Assembly: GCF_009026825.1 (NCBI RefSeq)
Contig: NZ_CP045032.1
Location: 1,116,001-1,180,000, forward strand
Direction: 5' to 3'
Origin: Corynebacterium urogenitale
GTDB taxonomy: Bacteria; Actinomycetota; Actinomycetes; Mycobacteriales; Mycobacteriaceae
Length of the DNA: 64,000 nt
Shown in pieces: positions 26,215-34,874 of the stretch (position 1 is its first letter; every line of letters starts with the position of its first letter). Below the pieces are notes generated by a model that searched no databases, was not told the origin of the DNA, and was given only the letters and a program-made list of their open reading frames with translations. Position numbers and translations under genes: made by a program.

Positions 26215-27022
26215 CACCCCACTCCCCATCCCCCTGATTCCCATGGCTGAGCACATCGACATTTTCACGCACGCACGAACTGCCCCTCTGATTGACGATC
26301 CCAACGGAACAATCGCCCGTTTGATCGACGACGGAAGCTTCGAGCAAGCCTGTACTGTGCCTGCTGGTAGCCCTGCGACGATCGCGGCTTTAGAGTCCAA
26401 TGGGCGCATGCCCGTTGATGGTCTACGCAGCGGTATGGCTGTTTCCCAGGTTGTGGTGTCAGCGGTCGGGCTGGCATTTATTGCCCTTGGGGTCGTGCTG
26501 ATTGTTTTTGCACAGGGCACCGGTGCGAGCGTTGCAGGTGTGTTCATTGGGCTCATTGGAGCGCTGCTATGTGGTGTGATGGTGATTTCAGTCCGCAAAC
26601 GTGTTAGTACAGTGGCGGAACTGTCTAAGGCCTGGGATAACGGCTGGCTACGTTTTGCGCCGGCCCGTGTGGGCGGCGTGTGGATCTCCGGCGTGACACG
26701 CCACGGTAACCAACGAGAAGACCGGGATACTGAATACCGCTTCCGGTATCGAGCTCTGGTGGAGGTTTATCCGACGGATGGCACTGCCCCGTTCCGGTTC
26801 CACAGTTCAGAATTCACGGCACTCGCTGACCGGCATGGCCGCCCCATGGGGTTGAAAATGGTCGAAGGCCCTCTCGACCATTTCGAACCCGAGTTTTCCA
26901 ATGGGTGGACGATCGCTCGGTGGATCGCCGGTGATTCAGACTCCGCGACGATCACTACGGATCTTTCCTTGGCGCAAATCAAGGCGGCATTGGCCGCATC
27001 AAATCCGAAGGCTGGCTACTAG
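26198..27022 (+). CDS. two-segment membrane protein, unknown function
   Basis: A 274-residue protein with two adjoining membrane helices at about 80-127 ([20 protein letters not shown] and [18 protein letters not shown]), flanked by soluble N- and C-terminal parts. The C-terminal domain of about 145 residues is strand-rich, with [16 protein letters not shown] and [13 protein letters not shown]. No family is recognised. The ATG at 26198 overlaps the end of the PFL gene by 17 bases, suggesting coupling; an ATG at 26243 is an alternative. It ends five bases from the convergent Lrp gene. Confidence 0.65.
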   Translation: MVSETSTPLPIPLIPMAEHIDIFTHARTAPLIDDPNGTIARLIDDGSFEQACTVPAGSPATIAALESNGRMPVDGLRSGMAVSQVVVSAVGLAFIALGVVLIVFAQGTGASVAGVFIGLIGALLCGVMVISVRKRVSTVAELSKAWDNGWLRFAPARVGGVWISGVTRHGNQREDRDTEYRFRYRALVEVYPTDGTAPFRFHSSEFTALADRHGRPMGLKMVEGPLDHFEPEFSNGWTIARWIAGDSDSATITTDLSLAQIKAALAASNPKAGY

Positions 27023-27027
27023 ACCCG

Positions 27028-27513
27028 TCAACGCGCAGCTCGAAGATAGTCGAGCAATGGGGATAGGCGTGGTGCAATCCGACTGCGCAGGATGATGTCC
27101 GTGCGTACGCGTTCCACTCCTGGGACAGACATCATTGCGATCGTGATGCGCTCAAGGTGCTGTAGGTCAGTCGCGACGACGCGGCAGGTCAGATCCTCCG
27201 CTCCCGCGGTGGAGTCCGCGTAGAGAATGAAAGGGATCTTCTCCAAGTGGGCGACTGCTGCGTCCAACTGCTGCTGTTTTAGCTTCAGATGAACATCGGC
27301 TGCGAGATCGAACCCGAGCGCGGCTGGGTTTATGCTCGGAGCGTAGCTGTCGATGACATGCTTGGCCACCATCTTGTCCAAGCGGGCCTGGACGGTGCCA
27401 CGGGCGATCCCGAGCCGTCGAGCGTACTCACGGACACCTGCTCGAGGTTCTCGTCGCAGTAATTGAAGAATGTCGATATCTAGCTTGTCATAGTCGTGGC
27501 TGATCTTTGACAT
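27028..27513 (-). CDS. Lrp/AsnC-family transcriptional regulator
   Basis: A 161-residue feast/famine regulator. The N-terminal winged helix-turn-helix is LDIDILQLLRREPRAGVREYARRLGIARGTVQARL-like (about 11-46), followed by the C-terminal RAM/ligand domain with PFILYADSTAGAEDLTCRVV and VPGVERVRTDIILR. The gene is divergent from the large oxidoreductase at 27726 with 212 bases between, the usual layout for an Lrp-type local regulator and its target. A 15-bp palindrome in that gap is a likely binding site. An aromatic or other amino acid, or its keto acid, would be a reasonable effector; this is inferred from the neighbour only. Confidence 0.92.
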   Translation of the reverse strand: MSKISHDYDKLDIDILQLLRREPRAGVREYARRLGIARGTVQARLDKMVAKHVIDSYAPSINPAALGFDLAADVHLKLKQQQLDAAVAHLEKIPFILYADSTAGAEDLTCRVVATDLQHLERITIAMMSVPGVERVRTDIILRSRIAPRLSPLLDYLRAAR

Positions 27514-27572
27514 TGTGGTCCTCTAATTGCTGAGTTCGGCCTCTCCGGTGTGTAGTTAACCATCATTGTTTG

Positions 27573-27587
27573 TGTACCAATGGTACA
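27573..27587. promoter_or_regulatory. 15-bp palindrome, candidate Lrp-type operator
   Basis: TGTACCAATGGTACA is a perfect palindrome (7-base arms, one central base) in the gap between the Lrp/AsnC gene and the oxidoreductase gene, 59 bases before the regulator start. Its length and symmetry fit AsnC-type sites. Confidence 0.6.
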
Positions 27588-27725
27588 GTTTTGTCGCCAA
27601 AATGAGTTGCTTTTCAAGCACATGGTATCGACCTGTCTGGCAACTCTGGATGCTTTGCCTGTCGATTTTTAGAGTGTGAAGCACGACACATCCAGGTTTA
27701 TCGTCAATCACACAAGCAGGCAGCC

Positions 27726-30700
27726 ATGACCTCCACACTCAATCATCACCCAGCTACAACAGGCGCGGATCTCGACGTGTCACGCTCGTCGCGCCACATT
27801 GATGACCTACTTCTTCGCCGTTACACGGCGCATCGCGGAGCTGTTCATCTCACGGGTATTCAAGCACTCGTGCGCATGATCATCGATAGACAGAGAGCCG
27901 ACGCTGCTATCGGCTTGCGAACATCGAGTTACGTCAGCGGCTATGAAGGGTCTCCCCTGGCAGGATATGACCTTGAACTCGCACGCCAGTCAAGATTGCT
28001 CGAAGAGCATGCGATCTTTCACCAGCCGGGACTTAACGAGGAGCTGGCGGCCACCGCCGTCGAGGGATCACAGCTCACCGATGTCGGAACCCTCAAGGAG
28101 GGCATCGACGGGGTTGTGGGCTACTGGTACGGCAAAGCTCCTGGACTCGACCGCGCAGCCGATGCTCTGCGTCACGCCGTGATGAGCGGTACCTCTGGAC
28201 GCGGTGGCGCAGTCGCTATTGTCGGTGACGATCCCACCGCCAAGTCCTCCTCTATTCCTTCCAACTCCAGTCGGCTCTTGGCTGATTTAGGGATGCCCAC
28301 ACTTGTTCCTGCCGATGCTTCCGATGTCCTCACCCTGGGGACTCATGCTGCGTGGCTGTCTCGTGAATCCGGATTGTGGACCGCCTTGCGTGTCACGACC
28401 GCCGTGGCTGATGGTTCTGCCACCGTGGTGTTGGACGACGTCACTGCTCCCACTCCCCCAGAAGACCCTCATCAACCGCATGCGAGGGTGCTGGGGAAGC
28501 CTCTTTTGGCGCTAGATGCTTCCCGTACAGGTAGGCGATTGGATAGAGCCATTGCTTATGCGCGTAAGCATCATCTCAACCGCCTAGTACAGGCTAGCTC
28601 AGAGGACGTCCTCGGCATTATTGCCTCCGGTGCAGCCTACTTGGAAGTCGCCCAGTGCCTGCGAACGTTGGGAAACGGAGACTGCCCGCCAAAGGTACGC
28701 CTTCTTCGCCTGGGGATGACCTATCCGCTGGATCCAAACGAACTGGAAGAATTTGCGCGAGGCTTGCAGACAATCGTTGTTGCCGAGGATTTGGGGACGC
28801 ACCTCACGGAGACAGTGCGCACCGTACTTTATGGCTGTGAGGAACACCCGCAGGTTGTGCACACAACTACACCGCAGAAGCAGCTGCCGAAGCTCCTGCA
28901 TGGTGTGGGGATTGAGGTTGCGGTGACACCCTCCCCAGCCCTTCGGCGTCCGCTGCCTTTAGCGGTGGCGCAGCGTACTCCCCATTTCTGCTCTGGCTGT
29001 CCCCACAATGCATCGACACGCACGTCTGCAGACCAACTCGTTGGCGCGGGCATCGGCTGCCACGCAATGGTGCTGCTCATGGACGAAAAGAGGGTGGGCA
29101 ACGTTATTGGTACCGCGCAGATGGGTGGCGAAGGTGGCCATTGGATTGGCATGAGTCCTTTTGTGCAGGAGAAACACCTGATTCAAAACCTCGGTGACGG
29201 TACATTTTGGCATTCGGGCTCTCTCGCCATTCGCGCACTCGTGGCGTCGAACGTCAACATCACGGTGAAATTGCTGCACAACGGCACGGTCGCCATGACG
29301 GGCGGACAGGACGCTATTGGCAGTCGAGGGCTAGGAAGCGCAATTGAGATGCTTCGCGCTGAGGGCGTGAGGAGAATCGTCGTCACGACGGATGATGTGG
29401 CCCGAACGAGGAAAATGCTTCCACGGGGCGTCGATATTCGACACCGCAGTGAATTGTCGCAAGTGCAGGAGGAACTGGGTGCCCTTGATGGAGTGACAGT
29501 GCTTGTTCATGATCAGCACTGTGCAGCCGAAAAACGCCGATTTCGCAACCGGGGGCAGGCTGTGAAGGCATCTGTTGCGGTGGAGATCAACCCTCGCATA
29601 TGTGAAGGATGCGGAGATTGCGGCGAAAAGTCAGGATGCCTTTCCGTGAAGCCGATTGATACTGCATTCGGTCGAAAAACAGCTATTGACCAAACTAGTT
29701 GCAATGCTGATTACACGTGCCTCAGTGGAGACTGCCCCGCTTTTGTGACAATTACCCAGCAAGAAAAACGCGCGGAGACGGTGGCGGAGAGTAGCGCTGC
29801 GGACCAGCGAGATGCACAGGAACCTAACGCGCAGGTTGAGGAGCTAGCAGTGGGAATGGCTCAACCGATCGATGCGGCGGAGTTGCCGGAACCACAGCAA
29901 CCGAAGATCGGAAACCGCCAAGCCTATAGTGTGCGTGTCGCCGGAGTGGGCGGCACAGGGGTTCTCACCGTTGCTGCGGTTCTCGCCACTGCTGCGCAGC
30001 GCGATGGATTATTCGTGCGTGGTCAGGACATGACAGGCTTGGCCCAAAAAGGCGGCGCCGTGATCAGCGACGTTCGCTTCACGACGACATTCATGGATCA
30101 TCCTGGCCACCTTCCGATTGGTGGAGCCGATGTGCTGCTGGGGCTCGATAGCCTGACGAGCGTCGAGACCAATACACTCGAGGTGCTCGATCCGGGACGG
30201 ACCACTGCTATCATCTCGACCACGGAGTCGCCCACGGGGCGGATGGTTACTGACGTGCACGCCCCACGAACTTCGGTGGATGCTTTGAGCGATGCCCTCA
30301 GTAGTCGTGTGAAGCGTGCGATCTCCATGGATGCCGGTGAGATCTCCTCACGTTTATTCGGTATGTCCACTTATCAGACGATGGTTATGCTTGGGGCTGC
30401 AGTTCAAGCTGGTGTGATACCGGTTAGTCCCTGCTCCGTTGAGGCGGCTGTGCGAGCGAACGGCCGCAGCAGCGAATGTAATGTGCAGGCATTCCGCCGC
30501 GGGCGCCAACTTATTGCGGATCCGAATTCGCTGGAATCGTTACTGGCAAATAACTTGCACTGCGTGCCCGAACAATCGGCTCCGGAGACCTGGCAAGAGG
30601 ATATGGAAATGCGCGCCAAAGAACTGGCGGCCTGGGGTAATGAAACTCTCGCGGAACGCTACCGTCAGGACGTGCAGGCAATCGCCGAGGCGGAAAGCCG

Positions 30701-31223
30701 TGTCGATCCTTCTTCTGAGAGTTTGACGAAGGCGGCGACTTTTGGCTTCCATAAATTGCAAGCTTATAAGGACGAATATGAGGTCGCGCGGCTAGCAACA
30801 GATCCGAGCTATCTCGCAGATCTTGAACGTCGATACGGTGCAGGAGCCACAATAAAGATCCAACTGCATCCGCCCATTCTGCGGGCGATGGGAATGCGCA
30901 AAAAGATTGGTGTGAGTACGCGGCTCGTTCCGGTTTTCAGGATGTTGGCTGCGGCCAAGCGCGTGCGTGGTACGGCCTTAGATATTTTCGGATACTCCAC
31001 GCAGCGCAAGGTGGAACGTGAACTCAGCGAGGTCTACCGCACGACCCTGCTTCGGCTGGCACAGCAGATGGTCACCAAGGAGGACCTAGCGCACCTGACG
31101 GAGCTCGCTGCAGGAGCTGATTCGGTGCGCGGTTATGAGGAGCTGAAGATCAACTCAGCGCGCACCTTTTTGGCAAGGCTGAAAAGTCATCTGCCAGAAA
31201 ACCAGGAAAAATCTAGGAAATAG
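27726..31223 (+). CDS. indolepyruvate:ferredoxin oxidoreductase family protein (fused IorA-IorB)
   Basis: A 1165-residue fusion of all parts of a 2-oxoacid:ferredoxin oxidoreductase of the aryl-pyruvate type. Domains in order: pyrimidine-binding thiamine-diphosphate domain (about 30-400, SYVSGYEGSPLAGYDLEL); PP domain (about 420-600, SGCPHNAST, NLGDGTFWHSG, HNGTVAMTGGQD); an iron-sulfur segment near 625-665 with CEGCGDCGEKSGC and CNADYTCLSGDC; the gamma domain (about 735-930, RVAGVGGTGVLTVAA); and a DUF6537-type C-terminus. It would decarboxylate aryl- or branched 2-oxoacids to acyl-CoA with reduced ferredoxin. The ATG at 27726 lies after a CAGGCAGCC stretch. Probable control by the divergent Lrp protein. 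Confidence 0.92.
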   Translation: MTSTLNHHPATTGADLDVSRSSRHIDDLLLRRYTAHRGAVHLTGIQALVRMIIDRQRADAAIGLRTSSYVSGYEGSPLAGYDLELARQSRLLEEHAIFHQPGLNEELAATAVEGSQLTDVGTLKEGIDGVVGYWYGKAPGLDRAADALRHAVMSGTSGRGGAVAIVGDDPTAKSSSIPSNSSRLLADLGMPTLVPADASDVLTLGTHAAWLSRESGLWTALRVTTAVADGSATVVLDDVTAPTPPEDPHQPHARVLGKPLLALDASRTGRRLDRAIAYARKHHLNRLVQASSEDVLGIIASGAAYLEVAQCLRTLGNGDCPPKVRLLRLGMTYPLDPNELEEFARGLQTIVVAEDLGTHLTETVRTVLYGCEEHPQVVHTTTPQKQLPKLLHGVGIEVAVTPSPALRRPLPLAVAQRTPHFCSGCPHNASTRTSADQLVGAGIGCHAMVLLMDEKRVGNVIGTAQMGGEGGHWIGMSPFVQEKHLIQNLGDGTFWHSGSLAIRALVASNVNITVKLLHNGTVAMTGGQDAIGSRGLGSAIEMLRAEGVRRIVVTTDDVARTRKMLPRGVDIRHRSELSQVQEELGALDGVTVLVHDQHCAAEKRRFRNRGQAVKASVAVEINPRICEGCGDCGEKSGCLSVKPIDTAFGRKTAIDQTSCNADYTCLSGDCPAFVTITQQEKRAETVAESSAADQRDAQEPNAQVEELAVGMAQPIDAAELPEPQQPKIGNRQAYSVRVAGVGGTGVLTVAAVLATAAQRDGLFVRGQDMTGLAQKGGAVISDVRFTTTFMDHPGHLPIGGADVLLGLDSLTSVETNTLEVLDPGRTTAIISTTESPTGRMVTDVHAPRTSVDALSDALSSRVKRAISMDAGEISSRLFGMSTYQTMVMLGAAVQAGVIPVSPCSVEAAVRANGRSSECNVQAFRRGRQLIADPNSLESLLANNLHCVPEQSAPETWQEDMEMRAKELAAWGNETLAERYRQDVQAIAEAESRVDPSSESLTKAATFGFHKLQAYKDEYEVARLATDPSYLADLERRYGAGATIKIQLHPPILRAMGMRKKIGVSTRLVPVFRMLAAAKRVRGTALDIFGYSTQRKVERELSEVYRTTLLRLAQQMVTKEDLAHLTELAAGADSVRGYEELKINSARTFLARLKSHLPENQEKSRK

Positions 31224-31249
31224 ACCAAGCTGTCTGCTATTCTGACGGG

Positions 31250-31990
31250 GTGAAATTCATTCTACTCTCCCCGCGCCGCGGTGAGGACGTCATTGCCGCA
31301 GAATACGATGACTTCCTCACATTCACCGGCCTGCGCCCAGATCAGCTGGAAGCACGCGTGCTCGACGAAGCAGATAGCGAGCTGGGAGATTTCACTGGAG
31401 TCACCGGAGTATTTATCGGCGGCAGCCCCTTTACCATCACCTCACCTGTGGACGATGTGTGGCAGCCAGCGGTCTCGCGGAGGCTGGCCGACTTCGTTAA
31501 GGACACCCTCGAGCATCGCCGCTTCCCCATTTTCGCGGCATGCTACGGCACCAGTATGCTGGCGCATTACTTGGGCGGACGGGTTGGCCAAACTCACAGC
31601 GAGGAACCGGGGCCGTCCCGCGTCATCCTTACCGAGGAAGCGTCACGGGATCCGCTCGTCCGCGATCTTCCCTCCGAGTTTCTAGGGATGTCGGGTCACA
31701 AAGATTCGGTTGAGCAACTCCCTCCAGAGGCCGTTCTTCTTGCCACCGGCCCCACGTGTCCTGTGCAGATGTATCGCTTAGGCAGCAATGTATGGGTGAG
31801 CCAATTCCACCCCGAGATGGATGGAGCCCGCATTCTTAAGCGCCTCAGCTTTTACGAGGACGACGGTTACTACGAGGAGGGACGAGCGGAGGAGGTTCAT
31901 GCCCAGCTCCTCGGACACGATACCCGTGTCTCCAACTCTCTCCTCCACCGCTTCGTGGAGCATGCCGCATCCTTGTGCGCCGCAGCTTAA
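31250..31990 (+). CDS. class I glutamine amidotransferase domain protein
   Basis: A 246-residue stand-alone class I (GuaA-type) glutaminase. The nucleophile is in PIFAACYGTSMLAHYLGG (Cys near residue 99) and the His/Glu of the triad are in QFHPEMDGARIL. The oxyanion-type Gly stretch GVFIGGSPFTI is also present. Such proteins hydrolyse glutamine or act on related gamma-glutamyl compounds; the partner synthase, if any, is not nearby. A similar protein lies close to acnR in C. glutamicum. The GTG at 31250 follows TATTCT by six bases, a leaderless arrangement. It meets the ABC-F gene tail to tail with no gap. Confidence 0.9.
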   Translation: MKFILLSPRRGEDVIAAEYDDFLTFTGLRPDQLEARVLDEADSELGDFTGVTGVFIGGSPFTITSPVDDVWQPAVSRRLADFVKDTLEHRRFPIFAACYGTSMLAHYLGGRVGQTHSEEPGPSRVILTEEASRDPLVRDLPSEFLGMSGHKDSVEQLPPEAVLLATGPTCPVQMYRLGSNVWVSQFHPEMDGARILKRLSFYEDDGYYEEGRAEEVHAQLLGHDTRVSNSLLHRFVEHAASLCAAA

Positions 31991-33622
31991 CTACGCGAGT
32001 TCCACGATCTCCATGTACTCGTCGTTCCATAGATCCTCCGTGCCGTCTGGCAACACGATAACGCGCTCGGGATCCAGGGCCTTCACCGCACCTGGGTCGT
32101 GCGTGACCAACACTACAGCCCCGGTGTAGGTCCGAAGGGCATCCAGTACCTGCTCGCGTGATTGCGGGTCGAGGTTATTCGTCGGCTCGTCCAGCAACAA
32201 GACGTTCGCTCGGGAGCTGACGAGAGTAGCCAAGGAGAGTCGAGTTTTCTCGCCTCCGGACAGCGTGCCAGCAGGCTGGTTCAGTTGCTCCCCGGAGAAC
32301 ATGAATGCGCCCAGCAGCCCGCGGAGATCCTGCTCCCCCGCGTCTGGGCAGGCTGAGATCGCGTTTTCCCACACGGTCTTAGCCCCGTCGATGTTGTCGT
32401 GCTCCTGGGCGAAATAACCAATCTTCAGGCCGTAGCCGGTGACCACACCGCCCTCGCCATCGACGCGCTCGACACCGGCGAGTAGTTTGAGCAAAGTCGT
32501 CTTTCCGGCGCCGTTAAAACCAAGAACGACGACACGGCTACCCTTGTCGATGGCAAGGTCGACACCCGCGAAGACCTCAAGCGAGCCATACATTTTGGTC
32601 AGCCCCTTGGCATTGAGAGGCGTCTTGCCGCACTTTGCTGGCTCGGGGAAGCTGATATTGGCTACACGATCCTCCACACGGACTTCGTCGAGCTCGTTCA
32701 TCAGGCGCTCAGCGCGTGCTGCCATTTGCTTGGCGGCCTTCGCCTTGGTTGCCTTGGCGCCAAGTTTCGCAGCCTGCTGCTGCAGAGCTCCAGCTTTCTT
32801 TTCCGCGTTCGCGCGCTCGCGACGCCGGCGTGCCTCGTCGGTTGCGCGGGCGTCCAGGTATTTCTTCCAACCCATGTTGTAGACATCGGCTTCCGCGCGG
32901 ACCGCATCGAGGAACCAAATTTTGTTGCACACGGCTTCCAGAAGCTCAACGTCGTGGCTGATCATGATAAGTCCGCCGTCGTGCTTCATGAGGAATTCAC
33001 GCAGCCAGGTGATCGAGTCGGCATCCAGGTGGTTTGTTGGCTCATCGAGGAGCAACGTGGTCTGGGAACGCCCTGAACCTGAGGTCGCAGCGAAAAGGAT
33101 TTGGGCTAATTCCACGCGGCGACGCTGACCACCGGAGAGAGTCTTGAGTTGCTGGTCTAGGACTCGTTCCGGCAGGCCTAGTGCGTCGCAAATGCGGGCG
33201 GCTTCACTGTCGGCCTCATAACCTCCGAGTGCGTGGTACTTCTCCTCCATCCTCGAATATTTGAGGATTGCGGCGTCCCGTTCCGAGTCGTTACCGGTGG
33301 TTTCCATGATTTCCTGTTGGCGATCCATTGTCCGGCGGATCTGGTCGAGTCCCCGCGCAGAAAGAACGCGGTCGCGCGCCGTCTGCTCAATATCGCCTTC
33401 CTTGGAGTCCTGAGGGAGGTAGCCAAATTCTCCGCTCCGGATCACCTTGCCACCGTAAGGTTCGCCTTCACCGGCGAGAATACGCATTGTCGTGGTCTTG
33501 CCAGCACCGTTGCGGCCGACGAGGCCAATACGGTCGCCGGGTTGCACGCGAAGGTGTTGTCCCGGTGCGTCTAGGAGGGTGCGGGCACCTACGCGTACTT
33601 CGAGGTCTTCGGTCACAATCAC
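31991..33622 (-). CDS. ABC-F family ATPase (Rv1473-like)
   Basis: A 543-residue soluble protein with two ABC nucleotide-binding domains and no membrane segments. NBD1 has GRNGAGKTTTMRIL, LSGGQRRRVEL and LLLDEPTNHLD; NBD2 has GFNGAGKTTLLKLL, LSGGEKTRLSL and LLLDEPTNNLD. A charged helical linker (about 245-310) rich in Lys, Arg and Ala joins them. ABC-F proteins act on ribosomes, as translation factors or as antibiotic-resistance proteins that displace drugs. The closest mycobacterial counterpart by position and type is Rv1473. The short linker argues against a strong resistance role, but this is uncertain. The GTG at 33622 follows TACCGT by eight bases. Confidence 0.92.
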   Translation of the reverse strand: MIVTEDLEVRVGARTLLDAPGQHLRVQPGDRIGLVGRNGAGKTTTMRILAGEGEPYGGKVIRSGEFGYLPQDSKEGDIEQTARDRVLSARGLDQIRRTMDRQQEIMETTGNDSERDAAILKYSRMEEKYHALGGYEADSEAARICDALGLPERVLDQQLKTLSGGQRRRVELAQILFAATSGSGRSQTTLLLDEPTNHLDADSITWLREFLMKHDGGLIMISHDVELLEAVCNKIWFLDAVRAEADVYNMGWKKYLDARATDEARRRRERANAEKKAGALQQQAAKLGAKATKAKAAKQMAARAERLMNELDEVRVEDRVANISFPEPAKCGKTPLNAKGLTKMYGSLEVFAGVDLAIDKGSRVVVLGFNGAGKTTLLKLLAGVERVDGEGGVVTGYGLKIGYFAQEHDNIDGAKTVWENAISACPDAGEQDLRGLLGAFMFSGEQLNQPAGTLSGGEKTRLSLATLVSSRANVLLLDEPTNNLDPQSREQVLDALRTYTGAVVLVTHDPGAVKALDPERVIVLPDGTEDLWNDEYMEIVELA

Positions 33623-33672
33623 AACCGTCTACGGTATCACCCCCTCTGCGTTGGGTATGTATTCTCTTTGTG

Positions 33673-34848
33673 ATGCCTGAGTTGTTGATTCGCGGAGCCG
33701 GCCCCGCGGGGGCTGTCCTCGCCCTGCGCGCCCGTGCCAAAGGATGGAGTGTCACCCTCGCTGATCCCCGTGTGGAGGAATCTGGCCATCTTCCTGTATG
33801 GCCGGCCACTTACGGAGCCTTAGAGCCTGAACTGCCGGAATGGGCTCTGGAGTTTTTCGACGATCCGGTGGCGATGAAGGTCCGCACTTGCGTCGAAAAT
33901 GACGCTGCCTTCGCCTACCGCATGCTCAACACTGGAACTCTACGCTCGGCGGTGGAGACTTCCGGCGCGCGAATCATTCCAGCAACAGAACACAACCCAG
34001 AGGATGCGCACTTTCGGTGCGTGGCTGATTGCACGGGTGCTCCCGTTCACGACTCAGTGGTGTGGCAGGTCGCTGTGGGGTATGTCATCCCGTTTTCTTT
34101 TTTCGACGCCACGCGTGGCGCGCCAGAACCGGTGTTCATGGATTGGTCTGACTCGACCGGGTCGCAGCCGAGTTTCCTCTATATCCAGCACGTCAGTGAT
34201 GGGGTGCTCTTCGAGGAAACAATCCTCGCTACCCACTCCGAGCCGAAGGAAGTCTTGCCCGTTCTCGAGCAGCGACTTTGGCGGCGCCTCAATGCGAAAT
34301 ACCCAGACCTACAATTGCCACAGCTAGGTCAGGAATGGCCGCGATCCCAGACCTTCAGTCGCCGCGAACTTGTGGCCATTCCCATGGGGACGCGAAGGTC
34401 GGCCTTTACACGGGTGACTGCAGAGCATCCACGACGAGTATGTTTCGGTGCAGCGGGCGGGCTCATTCATCCGGCCACCGGCTATTCGATTGGCGGTTCC
34501 TTCGCCAACGCCGACCGTGTGCTTGAGGGGCTTGCTGCCAGTGATGGACACGTGGCGTCGTCGGCTTGGGGATGGGCGGATCGCCTGAACGCTGAATTGG
34601 CGCGTGCCCTCCGTCGTCTCGGAGCGGAGTTAATCACACTCGCCGATGGCGAAACTTTGCGGAGTTTCTTCGATGCCTTTTTCCGTCTCCCCCGCGAGCG
34701 CCAACTCGCATACCTTACTGGACACGATGGCCGCGAAGTCGCGCGTACCATGTGGGCACTGCGCGCGTACACGGGCTTTCGCCACCCATTTCTCTTGCCC
34801 TTATGGAAAACACCGCGGCGCGTACTGCGCGCGGTGAAGAATAAATAG
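33673..34848 (+). CDS. lycopene-cyclase-like FAD-dependent protein
   Basis: A 391-residue flavoprotein of the lycopene cyclase (CrtY/CrtL) type. The dinucleotide motif LLIRGAGPAGAVLALRARA opens the protein; the middle has VADCTGAPVH, and FMDWSDSTGSQPSFLYI corresponds to the DWS-containing active-site region of plant-type cyclases. GAAGGLIHPATGYSIGGSFA matches their FAD-contact motif. It would convert linear carotenes to cyclic ends, or act on a related polyene. No other carotenoid gene is in the window, and C. glutamicum uses unrelated CrtYe/CrtYf, so the substrate is open. The ATG at 33673 follows TATTCT by seven bases. Confidence 0.8.
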   Translation: MPELLIRGAGPAGAVLALRARAKGWSVTLADPRVEESGHLPVWPATYGALEPELPEWALEFFDDPVAMKVRTCVENDAAFAYRMLNTGTLRSAVETSGARIIPATEHNPEDAHFRCVADCTGAPVHDSVVWQVAVGYVIPFSFFDATRGAPEPVFMDWSDSTGSQPSFLYIQHVSDGVLFEETILATHSEPKEVLPVLEQRLWRRLNAKYPDLQLPQLGQEWPRSQTFSRRELVAIPMGTRRSAFTRVTAEHPRRVCFGAAGGLIHPATGYSIGGSFANADRVLEGLAASDGHVASSAWGWADRLNAELARALRRLGAELITLADGETLRSFFDAFFRLPRERQLAYLTGHDGREVARTMWALRAYTGFRHPFLLPLWKTPRRVLRAVKNK

Positions 34849-34874
34849 ACGAAGAATCGACGAACTACGGCGAG

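Noticed and set aside
27675..27690. Second GlxR site before the oxidoreductase
   Set aside because: TGTGAAGCACGACACA has mismatches in the second half-site and the centre; too weak to list as a feature.
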